From positions 205,278,939-205,342,938 of the forward strand of contig JAIOJX010000032.1 in assembly GCA_022376925.1 (NCBI GenBank): a stretch of 64,000 bases of DNA, written 5' to 3'. The stretch is from Tragulus kanchil. Its lineage: Eukaryota; Chordata; Mammalia; Artiodactyla; Tragulidae. Position numbers and translations under genes: made by a program. A model generated the notes under the pieces. The model was not told where the DNA came from. It saw only the letters and a program-made list of their open reading frames with translations, and did no database searches. This document shows, piece after piece, positions 1-12,005 of this stretch. Positions within the stretch are counted from its first letter, which is position 1. Every line of letters begins with the position of its first letter.

Positions 1-1907
1 CAAGATATGTAAGGGGCCTCTGTGCAATTTTCTTTTCATCAGAGAAAACCTGACAGAGATAGCACTGCACTCGCAGAAAGGTGCATATCCCAGACCTCTG
101 GAGGTGCACAGGTCTGCTTCTTAAAACTGTCTCTGTTTTCAATGATGTAATGTAGAATCTTCAGAGAAATTAACAGTTTAAAGTAAGGCTTCCTAACATA
201 ATTTTACATGTGTCTTTAAGAAGATATGTCTTTTAAAATCAAATCCTTATGAAATTTGCTGAAATTCTAGTAACCAGTTTCCTGGATGAAGTATTACCCT
301 AAATTGTTCATAATCTCTTTTTAAAATGTTCATATTCTTTGATTCTATATCTTTTCTATATCATTTTAAAACTTTGCTCTGTAAAGCAAATTGAACATAG
401 TCTGATAATGCATGCATCCAAAACAAAATAGAAATTTTAAAAATTCAGTGATTTTTTTTTTATACACACTCAATTGATACTTGTATAGAGTTCACATAAT
501 GTGTGATCATTTTCTCAGGACTGAGAAGAGCAGAACAGAAAATGAAACAGAGTGACGGGGAGAGCTAAGCTATAGTTCTGTCAGGCTGATGCCATGACAA
601 TATGACAAGTATAATACTTCTCGGGAAAGTATGAAAATATTCTCGGTCAAATTTAAGTATATACAATACATGGTAGGGAATCAGCTTACCTATTTGGGAT
701 TATTGATAATGGATGCTATTATCTCTGAGGTAGATCATGGTACCTTACTTAAAATTCTATGTCAGCGTGAATAAGTTATTCGGAGTGTAAGCTGAGCTGG
801 TTATTGTGTTCTTTTCGCAGTCATAATGCTGCCAAAGATCAATTCTTTATTTATCTTTTTCTTTCCATTAAGGTGCATGTGGGTACTATTCTCTCCCAAA
901 TGAAACATGCTTAGTGTCTGGTCAAATACCGCCTAATTGTCCAGTCATTTACTGATGGGCAGTAGGGTTGGACTGTAGTTTAAGATGATAGCACCGCTGA
1001 GGAGTTAAGGTCTGATTATCAATAAAAAGCAGGCAGTTAATTGACATTCCATGCAGAAAGAGATTCATTAGGACCCTTTACTTCAAACATGGTTGCATTT
1101 AGTATACACAGTTCCAAACCAGATTTATACAGGGAAGAGGCCAAAAGCATCTCCAAGATATGTAAGGGGCCTCTGTGCAATTTTCTTTTCATCAGAGAAA
1201 ACCTGACAGAGATAGCACTGCACTCGCAGAAAGGTGCATATCCCAGACCTCTGGAGGTGCACAGGTCTGCTTCTTAAAAACTGTCTCTGTTTTCAATGAT
1301 GTAATGTAGAATCTTCAGAGAAATTAACAGTTTAAAGTAAGGCTTCCCTAACATAATTTTACATGTGTCTTTAAGAAGATATGTCTTTTAAAATCAAATC
1401 CTTATGAAATTTGCTGAAATTCTAGTAACCAGTTTCCTGGATGAAGTATTACCCTAAATTGTTCATAATCTCTTTTTAAAATGTTCATATTCTTTGATTC
1501 TATATCTTTTCTATATCATTTTAAAACTTTGCTCTGTAAAGCAAATTGAACATAGTCTGATAATGCATGCATCCAAAACAAAATAGAAATTTTAAAAATT
1601 CAGTGATTTTTTTATACACACTCAATTGATACTTGTATAGAGTTCACATAATGTGTGATCATTTTCTCAGGACTGAGAAGAGCAGAACAGAAAATGAAAC
1701 AGAGTGACGGGGAGAGCTAAGCTATAGTTCTGTCAGGCTGATGCCATGACAATATGACAAGTATAATACTTCTCGGGAAAGTATGAAAATATTCTCGGTC
1801 AAATTTAAGTATATACAATACATGGTAGGGAATCAGCTTACCTATTTGGGATTATTGATAATGGATGCTATTATCTCTGAGGTAGATCATGGTACCTTAC
1901 TTAAAAA
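1..1907 (+). repeat. Direct duplication, offset 1153 (copies 1-755 and 1154-1907)
   Basis: The block starting at base 1 recurs from 1154, nearly identical to about 1907. The left copy may extend beyond the window. Differences are length changes in runs (an extra A in a TTAAAA run, an extra C in CTTCC, a shorter T-run near 1610). The 398 bases between the copies (756-1153) are single-copy, unlike the later junctions, which are direct or have short fillers. Confidence 0.9.
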
Positions 1908-2559
1908 TATGTGCTAAGTGCTCAGCTGTGAAATAAGTTAATTCACGAAAAGGGTATTTTTCAGGGTTTGACAATTCCTACAGACCAGAAGAAGCCCTTT
2001 CAGACTATATAAACCTAAATAGTACAACCAAGTAACAAGGAGTTGATTCTCAACCATCTTGTTTTAGGAAACCAGAGAGTAGGCCCTGGAGAAGGGAATG
2101 TCTGGTGAAACATTGAGGACAGGTACAGATCAAGAACCCACTCCAACCCCATCAGGCCCACACGGCCATACTGCACTCACTGTGGAGCCTGCCTTCTCTT
2201 TCACTGAGTTCCTTGGGGTTGTTTCTCACAATTGTACCCTTCAAACGCATAAACTCTTGTTTTGCCATTTCAGAATTCTCCAGAGTCACCCCTTAAACAA
2301 ACATCAGATCCAAGTCTTCCCTTAGAAAACCTTTTTTCTCCCCCATATTTCTGTTGCTTAGACGCCTCTCTCCCAGCACTTGCTTACTTGGTTTGAAAAG
2401 TAAGCCAGCACTGGGTGCTGTAGGCTAGAAAGTTAGCTTTGGGCAAGAATGTCTCTCTCCCGTGCCCTTCCCTCCACTTGATTCTCAGTGATCTGATCTG
2501 CTGTCTTCCTGCCTCCACTTTCCTCCTCAGCCAATACCTTTCCCAAGGGAGTACTGTGG

Positions 2560-2775
2560 TCAGGGGCATGAGTTCTAGAGGATGTTTTCATTCTGGCTCA
2601 AGCACCTACCAGCTATGATCTCTGCAAGTTACTTATTTACTTGGCTTTTGTAGAATACAGATAATAAACTAGTACCTACCTCACAGAACTGGTCTAAGTT
2701 TTAGGAAAAGTCAAACACATGCAATTCTCAGTACATTGCTAGTATACAGTAGGTGCTCAGTAGCTACATTCTTAC
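2560..2775 (+). repeat. MIR SINE (mammalian-wide interspersed repeat)
   Basis: The order of landmarks matches MIR: a tRNA-related start, CTGCAAGTTACTTA, a run resembling the MIR core with ATACAGATAATA, AGTACCTACCTCACAGA, then GTATACAGTAGGTGCTCAGTA at the 3' end. It is diverged, as expected for an element predating placental radiation. Recognised by eye, with boundaries within about 15 bases. Confidence 0.8.
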
Positions 2776-3005
2776 TCAGAAGTCATCAACTGTTAGCAAA
2801 ATCATGGATTTGTCCTCCTACCACTGAAAAATAATTACTTCTTAAGAATGGCATTGATGTGTGACATTACTGATATAAACATAAATTTCCTTTTCACTAT
2901 AGCCATGCAGTAACATGCACTGTTATTGGTGACGACAGCATAAAACATAGCTTTAAAGTGACGTCTTCAGAGAGGTAAATAAAACCCAGCTTTAAAAAAA
3001 GCCTT

Positions 3006-3262
3006 GGGGCTTCCCTGGTGGTCCAGTGGGTAAAGAGTCCACCTTGCAGAGCAAGGGGCACTGGCTTGATCCCTGGTGCGGCAGGATTCCACGTGCCGTG
3101 GAGGAGCTGGACTGGTGTGTCCAATTGTGAGCCAATGCTCTGGAGTGCATGTGCCCAGAGCTGGTGCTCTGCAACAAGAGAGTCCACTGCAATGGGAGGC
3201 CCATGCAGGCTGAAGAATAAAGATGGATGAAAACACATAAATAAATAAACAATAATAAATTT
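3006..3262 (+). repeat. CHR-type tRNA-derived SINE
   Basis: It begins GGGGCTTCCCTGGTGGTCCA, carries a box-B-like GCTTGATCCCTGG, then a body with GTGTGTCCAATTGTGAGCC and GCCCAGAGCTGGTGCTCTGC, and ends in an AATAAA-rich tail. This is the long CHR form also seen at 35521 and 37247. The ORFs across it on either strand are by-products. Confidence 0.85.
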
Positions 3263-4744
3263 AAAAAGTTTTGTACTATGAACTCTGTTTTCATTTATTC
3301 TTTGTAAGAATTCCATGTTGACAGGCTGTTTACTAGACATGTGACATAACAGCGATTGTTACTTGCTACCTGGCTGCTAAGACATCAACCTGCTTTCCTT
3401 TTTTATAGGCCAAGACATTGTCTTTAGATACCCTTTTAACCATAAATTTTGTGGCTGATGTATTGATAGTATTTCTAAAATTATGCTACTCTACTTGCTG
3501 TCTTTAGCAACTGCTTTTTAAAGCTGTATCAGTCTCCACTGGATAGACTATCTTTGGCTTGAGTATTTTCTGAATTAATTTCTGTACAGTTATTCAGAAC
3601 ATCTTTGAAGTTGTTCCACTTGCTGAAGAGGTTGTTTCATTGCCTTCTTGTTTGGGTGGATGGGTATAGGTAGCATTTACTGACATAACCCTAGTTTTCC
3701 TCTCTTAGTATTTAAAATCTATATTTCCACAAAGATAAACTTCCTTTATTACTGAAAACAATCTGATCTCTTATCTGGTTATTTTCATTTTAGTCATTAA
3801 AGTTGATTATTTTCTTCCTTTGCTCTTTCATAAATGTGGGTTCATGATTACTTCTTTCAGGATATTTAAGACTCTAGATTTTTTGGCTACTGTTTCTAAA
3901 TAAACTGAATTTTTCAAATCAAGTTTTATGAGACAATTTGTTGTTAAGACACTAAGTCATTTCCGACTCTTTGCAACCCCATGGACTGCAGCATACCAGG
4001 CTTCCTTGTCCTTCACAATATTCTGGAGTTTGCTCATGTTCATGTTCACTAAGTTGATGCGTTATTGAACCATTTTATCCTCTCTTGCCCTCTTCTCCTT
4101 TTACCTTCAATCTCTCTCAGCATCAGGGTCTTTTCCAGCGACTCAGTTCTTTACATGAATTGGCCAAAGCACTGGAGCTTCAGCTTCAGCATCAGGCCTT
4201 CCAATGAATATTCAGGGTTGATTTCCATTACGATTGACTGGTTTGATCTCCTTGCAGTCCAAGGGCCTCTCAAGAGTTCTCTCCAACACCACAATTCAAA
4301 AACATCAGTTCTTTGGTGCTCAGCCTTTTTTATGGTACAACTCTTACACCCATACAGGACTACTGGAAAAACCACAGATTTGACTATATGGACCTTTGTT
4401 GGCAAAGTGTTATTTTTGTTTTTTAATACACTGTCTAGGTTTGTCATAGTTTCCCTTCCAAGAAGCAAGTGTCTTCTAGTTTCATGGCTGCAGTCATCAT
4501 CCACAGTAATTTTGGAGCCCAGGAAAATAAAATTTGACATTGCTTCCACCTTTTCCCCATCTATTTACCACGAAGTGATGGGACCAGATGCCATGATCTT
4601 AGTTTTTTAAATGTTGAGTTTCAAGCCAGTCTTTCCACTCTCCTCTTTCACTCTCATCAAGTCCTTTAGTTCCTCTTGACTTTCTGCCGTAAGAGTGGTG
4701 TCATCTGCATATCTGAGGTTGTTGATATTTCTCCCAGCAATCTT

Positions 4745-5090
4745 TTTTTTTTTTTTCCTATTTTTGGCTATTCTGGGTTTTCATTGCTGCTTCAGGTTCT
4801 TCTCTAGCTGCAGGGGGTGGGGACTACTCTCTAGTTGAGGTGAGCACGCTTCTTGTTGTGATGACTTCTCTTGCTGTGGAATTCACGCTCTAGGGCACGC
4901 GGGTTTCCATAGTTGCAGCACATGGGCTCAATAGCTCTGGCTCCGAGGCTCTAGAGCACAGACCCAATAGTTGTGGCTCTTGTCCTTAATTACTCCATAG
5001 CATGTGGGATCTTCCTGGATCAGGGATCAAACTTGTGTCTCCTGCATTGGCAGGTGAACTCTTTACCAATAAGCTACCAGGAAAGCCCCC
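4745..5090 (-). mobile_element. CHR SINE inserted in BovB, with target-site duplication
   Basis: Antisense CHR element: its tRNA-like head reads GGGCTTTCCTGGTAGCTTAT on the minus strand with a box-B-like GTTTGATCCCTGATCC, followed by the CHR body and a poly-A tail (T-run on plus). Flanking copies of TCTCCCAGCARTCTT at 4730-4744 and 5091-5105 are the target-site duplication, so it inserted after BovB. Confidence 0.88.
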
Positions 5091-5840
5091 TCTCCCAGCA
5101 GTCTTTATTCCCACGTGGGATTCATCCAGACTGGCATTTCGCATGATGTACTCTGCATGTAAGTTAAACAAGCAGGATGACAATATACAGCCGTGATGTA
5201 CTCCCTTCCCAATTTTGAATCAGTCAGTTGTTTTATGTAAGGTTCTAGCTGTTGCTTCTTAACCTGCATACAGGTTTCTCAGGAAGACAGGGAAGGTAGT
5301 CTGCTATTCCCACCGCTTTAAGAATCTTCCACAGTTTATTGACTGGACTCCTTGCAGTCCAAGGGCCTCTCAAGAGTTCTCAACACCACAATTCAAAACA
5401 TCAGTTCTTTGGTGCTCAGCCTTTTTTATGGTACAACTCTTACACCCATACAGGACTACTGGAAAAACCACAGATTTGACTATATGGACCTTTGTTGGCA
5501 AAGTGTTATTTTTGTTTTTTAATACACTGTCTAGGTTTGTCATAGTTTCCCTTCCAAGAAGCAAGTGTCTTCTAGTTTCATGGCTGCAGTCATCATCCAC
5601 AGTAATTTTGGAGCCCAGGAAAATAAAATTTGACATTGCTTCCACCTTTTCCCCATCTATTTACCACGAAGTGATGGGACCAGATGCCATGATCTTAGTT
5701 TTTTAAATGTTGAGTTTCAAGCCAGTCTTTCCACTCTCCTCTTTCACTCTCATCAAGTCCTTTAGTTCCTCTTGACTTTCTGCCGTAAGAGTGGTGTCAT
5801 CTGCATATCTGAGGTTGTTGATATTTCTCCCAGCAATCTT

Positions 5841-6186
5841 TTTTTTTTTTTTCCTATTTTTGGCTATTCTGGGTTTTCATTGCTGCTTCAGGTTCTTCTC
5901 TAGCTGCAGGGAGTGGGGACTACTCTCTAGTTGAGGTGAGCACGCTTCTTGTTGTGATGACTTCTCTTGCTGTGGAATTCACGCTCTAGGGCACGCGGGT
6001 TTCCATAGTTGCAGCACATGGGCTCAATAGCTCTGGCTCCGAGGCTCTAGAGCACAGACCCAATAGTTGTGGCTCTTGTCCTTAATTACTCCATAGCATG
6101 TGGGATCTTCCTGGATCAGGGATCAAACTTGTGTCTCCTGCATTGGCAGGTGAACTCTTTACCAATAAGCTACCAGGAAAGCCCCC
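5841..6186 (-). mobile_element. Second copy of the CHR SINE in BovB (duplication product)
   Basis: Almost identical to 4745-5090 including the target-site duplications, differing by about one base (GGGGGTGG versus GGGAGTGG). It is not an independent insertion. Confidence 0.88.
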
Positions 6187-6530
6187 TCTCCCAGCAGTCT
6201 TTATTCCCACGTGGGATTCATCCAGACTGGCATTTCGCATGATGTACTCTGCATGTAAGTTAAACAAGCAGGATGACAATATACAGCCGTGATGTACTCC
6301 CTTCCCAATTTTGAATCAGTCAGTTGTTTTATGTAAGGTTCTAGCTGTTGCTTCTTAACCTGCATACAGGTTTCTCAGGAAGACAGGGAAGGTAGTCTGC
6401 TATTCCCACCGCTTTAAGAATCTTCCACAGTTTATTGTGAACCACATAGTCAAGGGCTTTAGCATAGTCAATGAAGCAGAAGCAGATTTCTTTTTTTTGG
6501 AATTCCCTTGCTTTCTCTATGGCATTAGGA

Positions 6531-7559
6531 TTATCAATCTATTAGGATTATCAAATTGATGCTTTGCTGAACTTTCAGTCTATTAAATCCCTAATAAAAA
6601 CCACACAAGTATATAGGGCGGAATACATTCTTTATAAATACTGCATTCGTTCAAAAGTATTATCTTGGTGTTTAGACACTTCATCCCTCATCATATATCC
6701 CATTACTTCATTTAGGCTGAGCTCACTGACTCTGGAACAATCAGAACAAATTCAAGAATTACTCTCTTCTATGGAACTCTTGCCAAAAGAAGTGTCAGAA
6801 ATAAGAGTTTGTACAGAAGAGAATGGGGTACACAGCATGCATGTAAACAGTTTTTGCTAGATTGTAGATTTAACAGCAAACCCTGGGAACAGAAATCTTA
6901 ACACTGGCCTTACATTCCTAAACACTTTAGCTCTCCCACACCAGATGCAAAGATAACTAAAATCCCCATACCATGTGAACGGTAGACATGACTATGGATC
7001 CTTCGGCTTAAAGACAGCAATTACCTAAATAATATGAGGCAGAGTTTAATACACTGCTGAGAATATGCTACTAAGTGATGGTTTTCACTTCTTTGTTATA
7101 GAATCATTGCCTATTCACTTCAAACATAGGGCATTTTTCTGGGAGGTGGACAATCTTCTGTTTCAGGAACTAGAAAGACATACTATTTATTGAGCAAATC
7201 TCAAGTATTCCAAAACTTGGCAGAAAAACAACTTCCAAGCATCCAGTCTTCTGTTGCACCAGAACTGGTGAATTTGCCCCCAGAATGAAGATGAACAGCA
7301 GGTTTTTATGCTTTGTGGTATATATACTTATCAGTTCAATGCCTTTAAGTAAAAGCAATCACAATTTACCTCCTCAAAGCATAGTTACTGAGACACACAG
7401 CTGTACTGATGATCCCACATAAAAAAGACCAAAAGCCACTTGAGGTTGCAGAAACTATGTGGCAACCCCCAGCAATACAAAGTTCTGAACTCAGGTTGGG
7501 GATGGGGCTACAAGCAAAGTGACTCATTCCATAGTCCTTAACAGTTCTTCAAAATCCCT
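6531..7559. other. Unassigned intergenic stretch
   Basis: AT-rich single-copy sequence between BovB and an L1M 3' end. A 98-codon plus-strand ORF (6564-6860) has no recognisable domain, no good start context and no splice structure, so I do not call it a gene. No repeat family recognised. Confidence 0.4.
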
Positions 7560-7850
7560 TGTGAAGGATTGTAACATAACTATGGTAGCGATTCTATGAA
7601 GCTATATATGAAAACCTGCATAGAATTACACACGTATACACTTGAACGCTTATAAAACTAGTAAAGTCTGAACAAGCTCCCTGGAGTATACCAATACTTA
7701 CTTCTTGGTTCTGACATATAAACTCTGCTTATATGTTACCATAGTGGAGATTGGGTGAAGGATATGAGGACTTCTCTGTGCATTTCTTAAAACTTTCTAT
7801 GAATCCATATAATTATTTCAAAATAAAAAGTAAAAAAACCCCATAAACCA
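7560..7850 (+). repeat. Old L1 (L1M-type) 3' end
   Basis: It ends in the pattern typical of old L1 3' UTRs in mammals: GGTGAAGGATATGAGGACTT, CTCTGTGCATTTCTTAAAAC, then AATTATTTCAAAATAAAAAG. It is diverged, with no coding part left. The left boundary is a guess. Confidence 0.6.
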
Positions 7851-8084
7851 CATAGAATCAGAATCTTTAAGAAAGGGTTCTAGTGAAGAACTGATAGACA
7901 CTAAGGAAGAAACAGAGAAGTCCAGATCAGCACAGATTGGACTGCTTCTAAGTGGACACAGTTTTTATTTTGTTAGGGTTTATTTGGTTTTGTTCTAAGT
8001 ACACAGATAAACAGAACTATCAGCTAGTTCTATTCTCTTTGGGATCAGAAAGAAGTCACACAAAAATACCCCATCCTAAGTGCC

Positions 8085-8157
8085 CACCACACTCCTCTAC
8101 CTGGGTCTCCCGCGTCACAGGCAGATTCTTTACCATCTGAGCCATCTGGGAAGCCCC
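8085..8157 (-). repeat. Bov-tA SINE head fragment
   Basis: The plus strand reads CTGGGTCTCCCGCGTC, GGCAGATTCTTTACCATCTG and AGCCATCTGGGAAGCCCC, the reverse complement of the ruminant tRNA-derived SINE start. Only the head is present. Confidence 0.75.
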
Positions 8158-8602
8158 TATCTAAAACATTCCCCCACAAAGCAGATTTCCCCTCTAAACT
8201 TTCAAGATTAAGTTACATTGCACAGCAACTCATTTCTATCTGTTGTTAGGAGCCTTCACCACAACTGTGAAAGTCTTGGCTTGTTTTCAGGCCTAGGGGC
8301 ACATATGTGTTTTAGATTAAAACACATTTTTAAACTGGTTTTATTTGCTCCCATGAAGCTATATTCCTCCTGTGCCTAACTGTTCCTTGGCTATCAAGAA
8401 CCTTTGGAAACTCCATTAACTCTTTCAGGCTAAGTGGACTTTACTTTTCACTTTAGGAGCTTGTTATTAACAAATAGCGTTACCATACCTCCAAATTCCT
8501 CCATACTTGCAAAGTTACTGACAGACAAGGGTCTTTGGGAATTGGTTAATAAACCTATCTTCAGTCAGAGATAAAATAAAAATTTAAGTTTCCCTTAGCC
8601 TA

Positions 8603-8780
8603 CCAGTTCTCAAACTTGGCTACCCACTGGAACTACCTGGAGAACTTTAAAAATTACCAATGTCTGAGTCCCACCTCTAGATTCTGATTAAATTGCTATG
8701 AGATATGGCCTGAACTCCAGCAGTTTTAACAGCTCTCTTGGTAATTCTTATATGCAGTTTGATAATTACTGCTTTAGCAC
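8603..8780 (+). mobile_element. MER5A-like non-autonomous hAT (Charlie) DNA transposon
   Basis: Starts CAGTTCTCAAACTTGGCTAC, followed by ACTACCTGGAGAACTTTAAA, GTCTGAGTCCCACCTCTAGA and TTCTGATTAAAT, and closes with GGTAATTCTTATATGCAGT. These match the order of the MER5A consensus as I remember it. A fossil DNA transposon; no transposase. Confidence 0.8.
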
Positions 8781-9048
8781 ACAACTCTTCACACAGAATT
8801 CTTCTCATAGTTCGTTGTTCTTCCAAACATGTATAAAGACAAGAGTTAATTATATGCTTCATTGCTCATGGAATATAAGCAACTATTCAACTTGAACCAT
8901 ACCAACTCAGGTTAGGGGCTCCACTGTCAATACCCTTCCCTGACAATAAACTTTGGAAATGCCTTTTGGGTCTTGTAAAGGCCCTATTGATCACACTCAG
9001 TTTCATATTTAATGAAAGCAGAAAACTCATATGAAGAACAGAAAATCC

Positions 9049-9086
9049 CTCCCTCTCTCTCTCTCTTTATACACACACACACACAT
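9049..9086. repeat. Compound microsatellite (CT)n / (AC)n
   Basis: About eight CT units, a short TTTAT spacer, then an AC run. It sits just upstream of the truncated L1, a likely polymorphic site. Confidence 0.9.
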
Positions 9087-9106
9087 ATTTAAAACACACT
9101 TTAAGC

Positions 9107-12005
9107 CCAGGGCCAGACGTCTTCACAGGTGAATTCTACTGAACATTTAAAGAAGAGCTAATGCCTCTTCTTCTAAAAACTACACAAGAAAGAACACTTC
9201 CAAACACATTAGACAAAGCCACCATCACCCTGATACCAAAACCAGGCAAAGACAACACAAAAAAAGAAAATCACAGGCCAGTATCACTGATGAATTTAGA
9301 CGCAAAGATCCTCAACAAAATTTTAGCAAACAGAAATTCAGCAACACATCAAAAAAAAACTCATACACTATGATCAAGTTGGGTTTATCCCAGACGTGCA
9401 ATGATTCTTCAATATCTGCAAATCAATCAATGTGATCCACCATATCAACAAATTGAAAGACAAAAATCGTATGATAATCTCAATAGATACAGAAAAAGCC
9501 TTTGACAAAATACAGCACCCATTTATGATGAAAAACTCTTTAAAAACTGGGCATAGAAGGAACCTACCTCAAATAGTGAAAGCCATGTATGAGAAGCCCA
9601 CAGCGAACATTATTGTCAATGGTGAAACACTGAAAGCATTCCCTCTAAGATCAGGAACAAGACAGGGGTGTCCACTTTCACCACTATTATTCAACATAGT
9701 CCTGGGAGTTCTAGCTACAGCAATAAGAGAAGAAAAAGAAATAAAAGGAATCCAGATTGGAAAAGAAGAAGTAAAACTCTATTTGCAGACAAAATGATAC
9801 TATACATAGAAAACCCTAAAGATACTACTAGAAAAATACTAGAGCTAATCAGCGAATTCAGCAAAGTCACAGGATACAAAATCAATACACAGAAATCACT
9901 TGTATTCCTACATACAAACAATGAAAAGTCAGAAAGAGAAATCAAGAATGCAATCCCATTCACCACTGCAACCAAAAGAATAAAATAGCTAGGGATAAAC
10001 CTACCTAAAGAGACAAAAAAGCTGTACTCAGAAAATTACAAGACACTAATGAAAGAAATCAAAGATGACATAAATAGATGGAGAGATATTCCATGTTCCT
10101 GGTCAGAAGAATCAATATTGTGAAAATGACCATACTACCAAATGTCATCTACAGATTCAATGCAATCCCTGTCAAATTATCAATGACATGCGCCCAGAGC
10201 CGGTGCTCTGCAACAACAGACGCCACCGCGATGGGAGGCCCACAGGAGCCAAAGAACAAAGACGGATGAAAATAGAGAAACGAAAGACCAATAGAAGTGG
10301 CCTGCCTGCTCCCCTCCCTCCCCAACCCGACCCCCGCCCAAATAAATAAATAAATAAATAAATCTTTAAAGAAATTATCAATGACATTCTTCACAGAACT
10401 ACACCAAAAAATGGCACAGTTCACATGGAAACACAAAAGACCCCGGATAGTCAAAGTAATCCTGAGAAAGAAGAATAGAACTGGAGGGATCAACCTTCCT
10501 AACTTCAGACTACACTACAAATCAACAGTCATCAAGACCATATAGTACTGGCACAAAAACAGAAATATAGATCAATGAAACAGGATAGAGAGCCCAGAGA
10601 TAAACCCACACACCTATGGGTACCTTATTTTTGATAAAGAAGGAAAAAATATACAATGGGGCAAAGAGCTTCTTCAACAAATGGTACTGGGAATATTGGG
10701 CAGCTACATGCAAAAAAATGAAGTTGGAACACTTCCTAACAACATACACAAAGATAAACTCAAAATGGATTAAAGGCCTAACGGTAAGACCAGAAACCAT
10801 AAAACTGTTAGATGAAAACATAGGCAGAACACTCAATGACACAAATCAAGGCAAGATCTTCTATGACCCGCCCTCTAGAGTAATGGAAATAAAAACAAAA
10901 ACAAACAAGTGAAACCTAATTAAACTAAAAGGTTTTTCACAGCCAAAGAAACTATAAACAAGGTGAAAAGAATGGGAGAAAATAATAGCAAATGAAACAA
11001 CAAAGAATTAATTTCCAAAATATACAAGCAGCTCATACAACTCAACACTGAAAAGACAAACAACCCAATCAAAAAATGGGAAAAAGACCGAAAGAGACAT
11101 CTCTCCAAAGAAGACATACAGATGGCCAAAAAACACATGAAAAGATGCTCAACATTGCTTATTATTAGAGAAATGTAAATCAAAACTACAATGAGATATC
11201 ACCTCACACCAGTCAGAATGGCCATAATCAAAAAATCTATAGACAATAAATGCTAGAGAGGGTGTGGAGAGAAGGAAACCCTCTTGTACTGTTGGTGGGA
11301 ATATAAGTTCATAAAACCACTATGGAAGACAGTATGGAGATTCCTTAAACTAGGAATAGAACCACCATATGACCTAGCAATCCCACTATTAGGCATATAC
11401 TCTGAGGAAATCAAAATTGAAAGACATATATGTACCCCAATGTTTACTGCAGCGCTTTTTACAATAGCTAGAACATGGAAACAACCTAGATGTCTATCAG
11501 CAAATGAATGGATAAAGAAACTATGGTACATGTATACAATGCAGTATTTCTTAGCCGTACAAAGAAATGCATTTGAATCATTCAAATGTATTTGAATTTG
11601 AGGTGGATGAATCTAGAACCTATTATACAAAGTGAAGTAAGTCAGAAAGAGGACAAACAAAGTGCACTGACACATATATATGGAATCTAGAAAGGCGGTC
11701 CTGATAAATGCATATGCAGAGCAGCAATGGAGAAACAGACATAGAGAATAGACTTATGGACATTATGGGGAGGAGGGAGGAGTGGGTGAGAGGTACAGAA
11801 AAAGTAACATGGAAACCTACCCTATCATATGTAAAAGAGACAACCCTTGTGAATATGCTGTGAGACCAAGGGAACTTACATGGGAGCTATGCAACAACCT
11901 GAAGGGGTGGGATGGGGAGGAAGTGGGAGGGGTCAAGGTCATATCTATGACTGATTTGGGTATATGTATAGTTGTAAACAACAAGACTCTGTAAAATAAA
12001 TACAT
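9107..12005 (+). mobile_element. 5'-truncated ruminant L1: ORF2 3' part and 3' UTR, disrupted
   Basis: Sense L1 beginning inside the ORF2 reverse-transcriptase region. Fragments in different frames show [37 protein letters not shown] and [20 protein letters not shown], all L1 RT motifs, then later ORF2 C-terminal pieces (PKETIK-like region; [19 protein letters not shown]). The YADD-type catalytic stretch is not readable (LYLQTK then a frameshift to FADKMILYI). The 3' UTR ends GTAAAATAAATACATTTTTT. Frameshifts and a SINE insertion make it non-functional. A candidate target-site duplication is CACACTTTA near 9097 versus CACGCTTTA near 12030. Confidence 0.9.
10189..10371 (+). mobile_element. 5'-truncated CHR SINE inserted in L1, perfect 15-base target-site duplication
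   Basis: The CHR body starts at GCGCCCAGAGCCGGTGCTCT without its tRNA head and ends in (AAAT)n. Identical AAATTATCAATGACA copies flank it at 10174-10188 and 10372-10386. The perfect duplication suggests a relatively young insertion, later than the L1. Confidence 0.9.

Larger units (their letters stand above)
4249..6436 (+). repeat. Direct duplication, offset about 1096-1100, within BovB
   Basis: The block 4249-5341 recurs at 5349-6436. The first 50 bases of the right copy lack short pieces present on the left (CTCC after GAGTTCT and one A), and the rest is almost identical, including the nested SINE. Copies are joined almost directly: the left copy breaks off after CAGTTTATTG and the right copy starts within bases. 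Confidence 0.92.
3938..6530 (-). mobile_element. BovB (RTE-type) LINE, 3' part, antisense, interrupted by a SINE and duplicated
   Basis: Antisense reading gives the BovB ORF2 C-terminal region, with LGSKITVDDDCSHETRRHLL, LGRETMTNLDSVLKNKNN, VFPVVLYGCKSCTIKKAEH and FELWCWRELLRGPWTARRSN. The 3' tail at 3940-4010 matches the BovB/Bov-tA 3' end (reading toward TTGTTGTT on plus). The 5' end is truncated near 6530. It contains frameshifts and a nested CHR SINE, so it is dead. The middle part appears twice because of the duplication at 4249-6436. Confidence 0.9.

Noticed and set aside
4065..4610. 181-codon plus-strand ORF, the longest here
   Set aside because: It is the reverse strand of BovB ORF2, which reads convincingly on minus with recognised RTE motifs.
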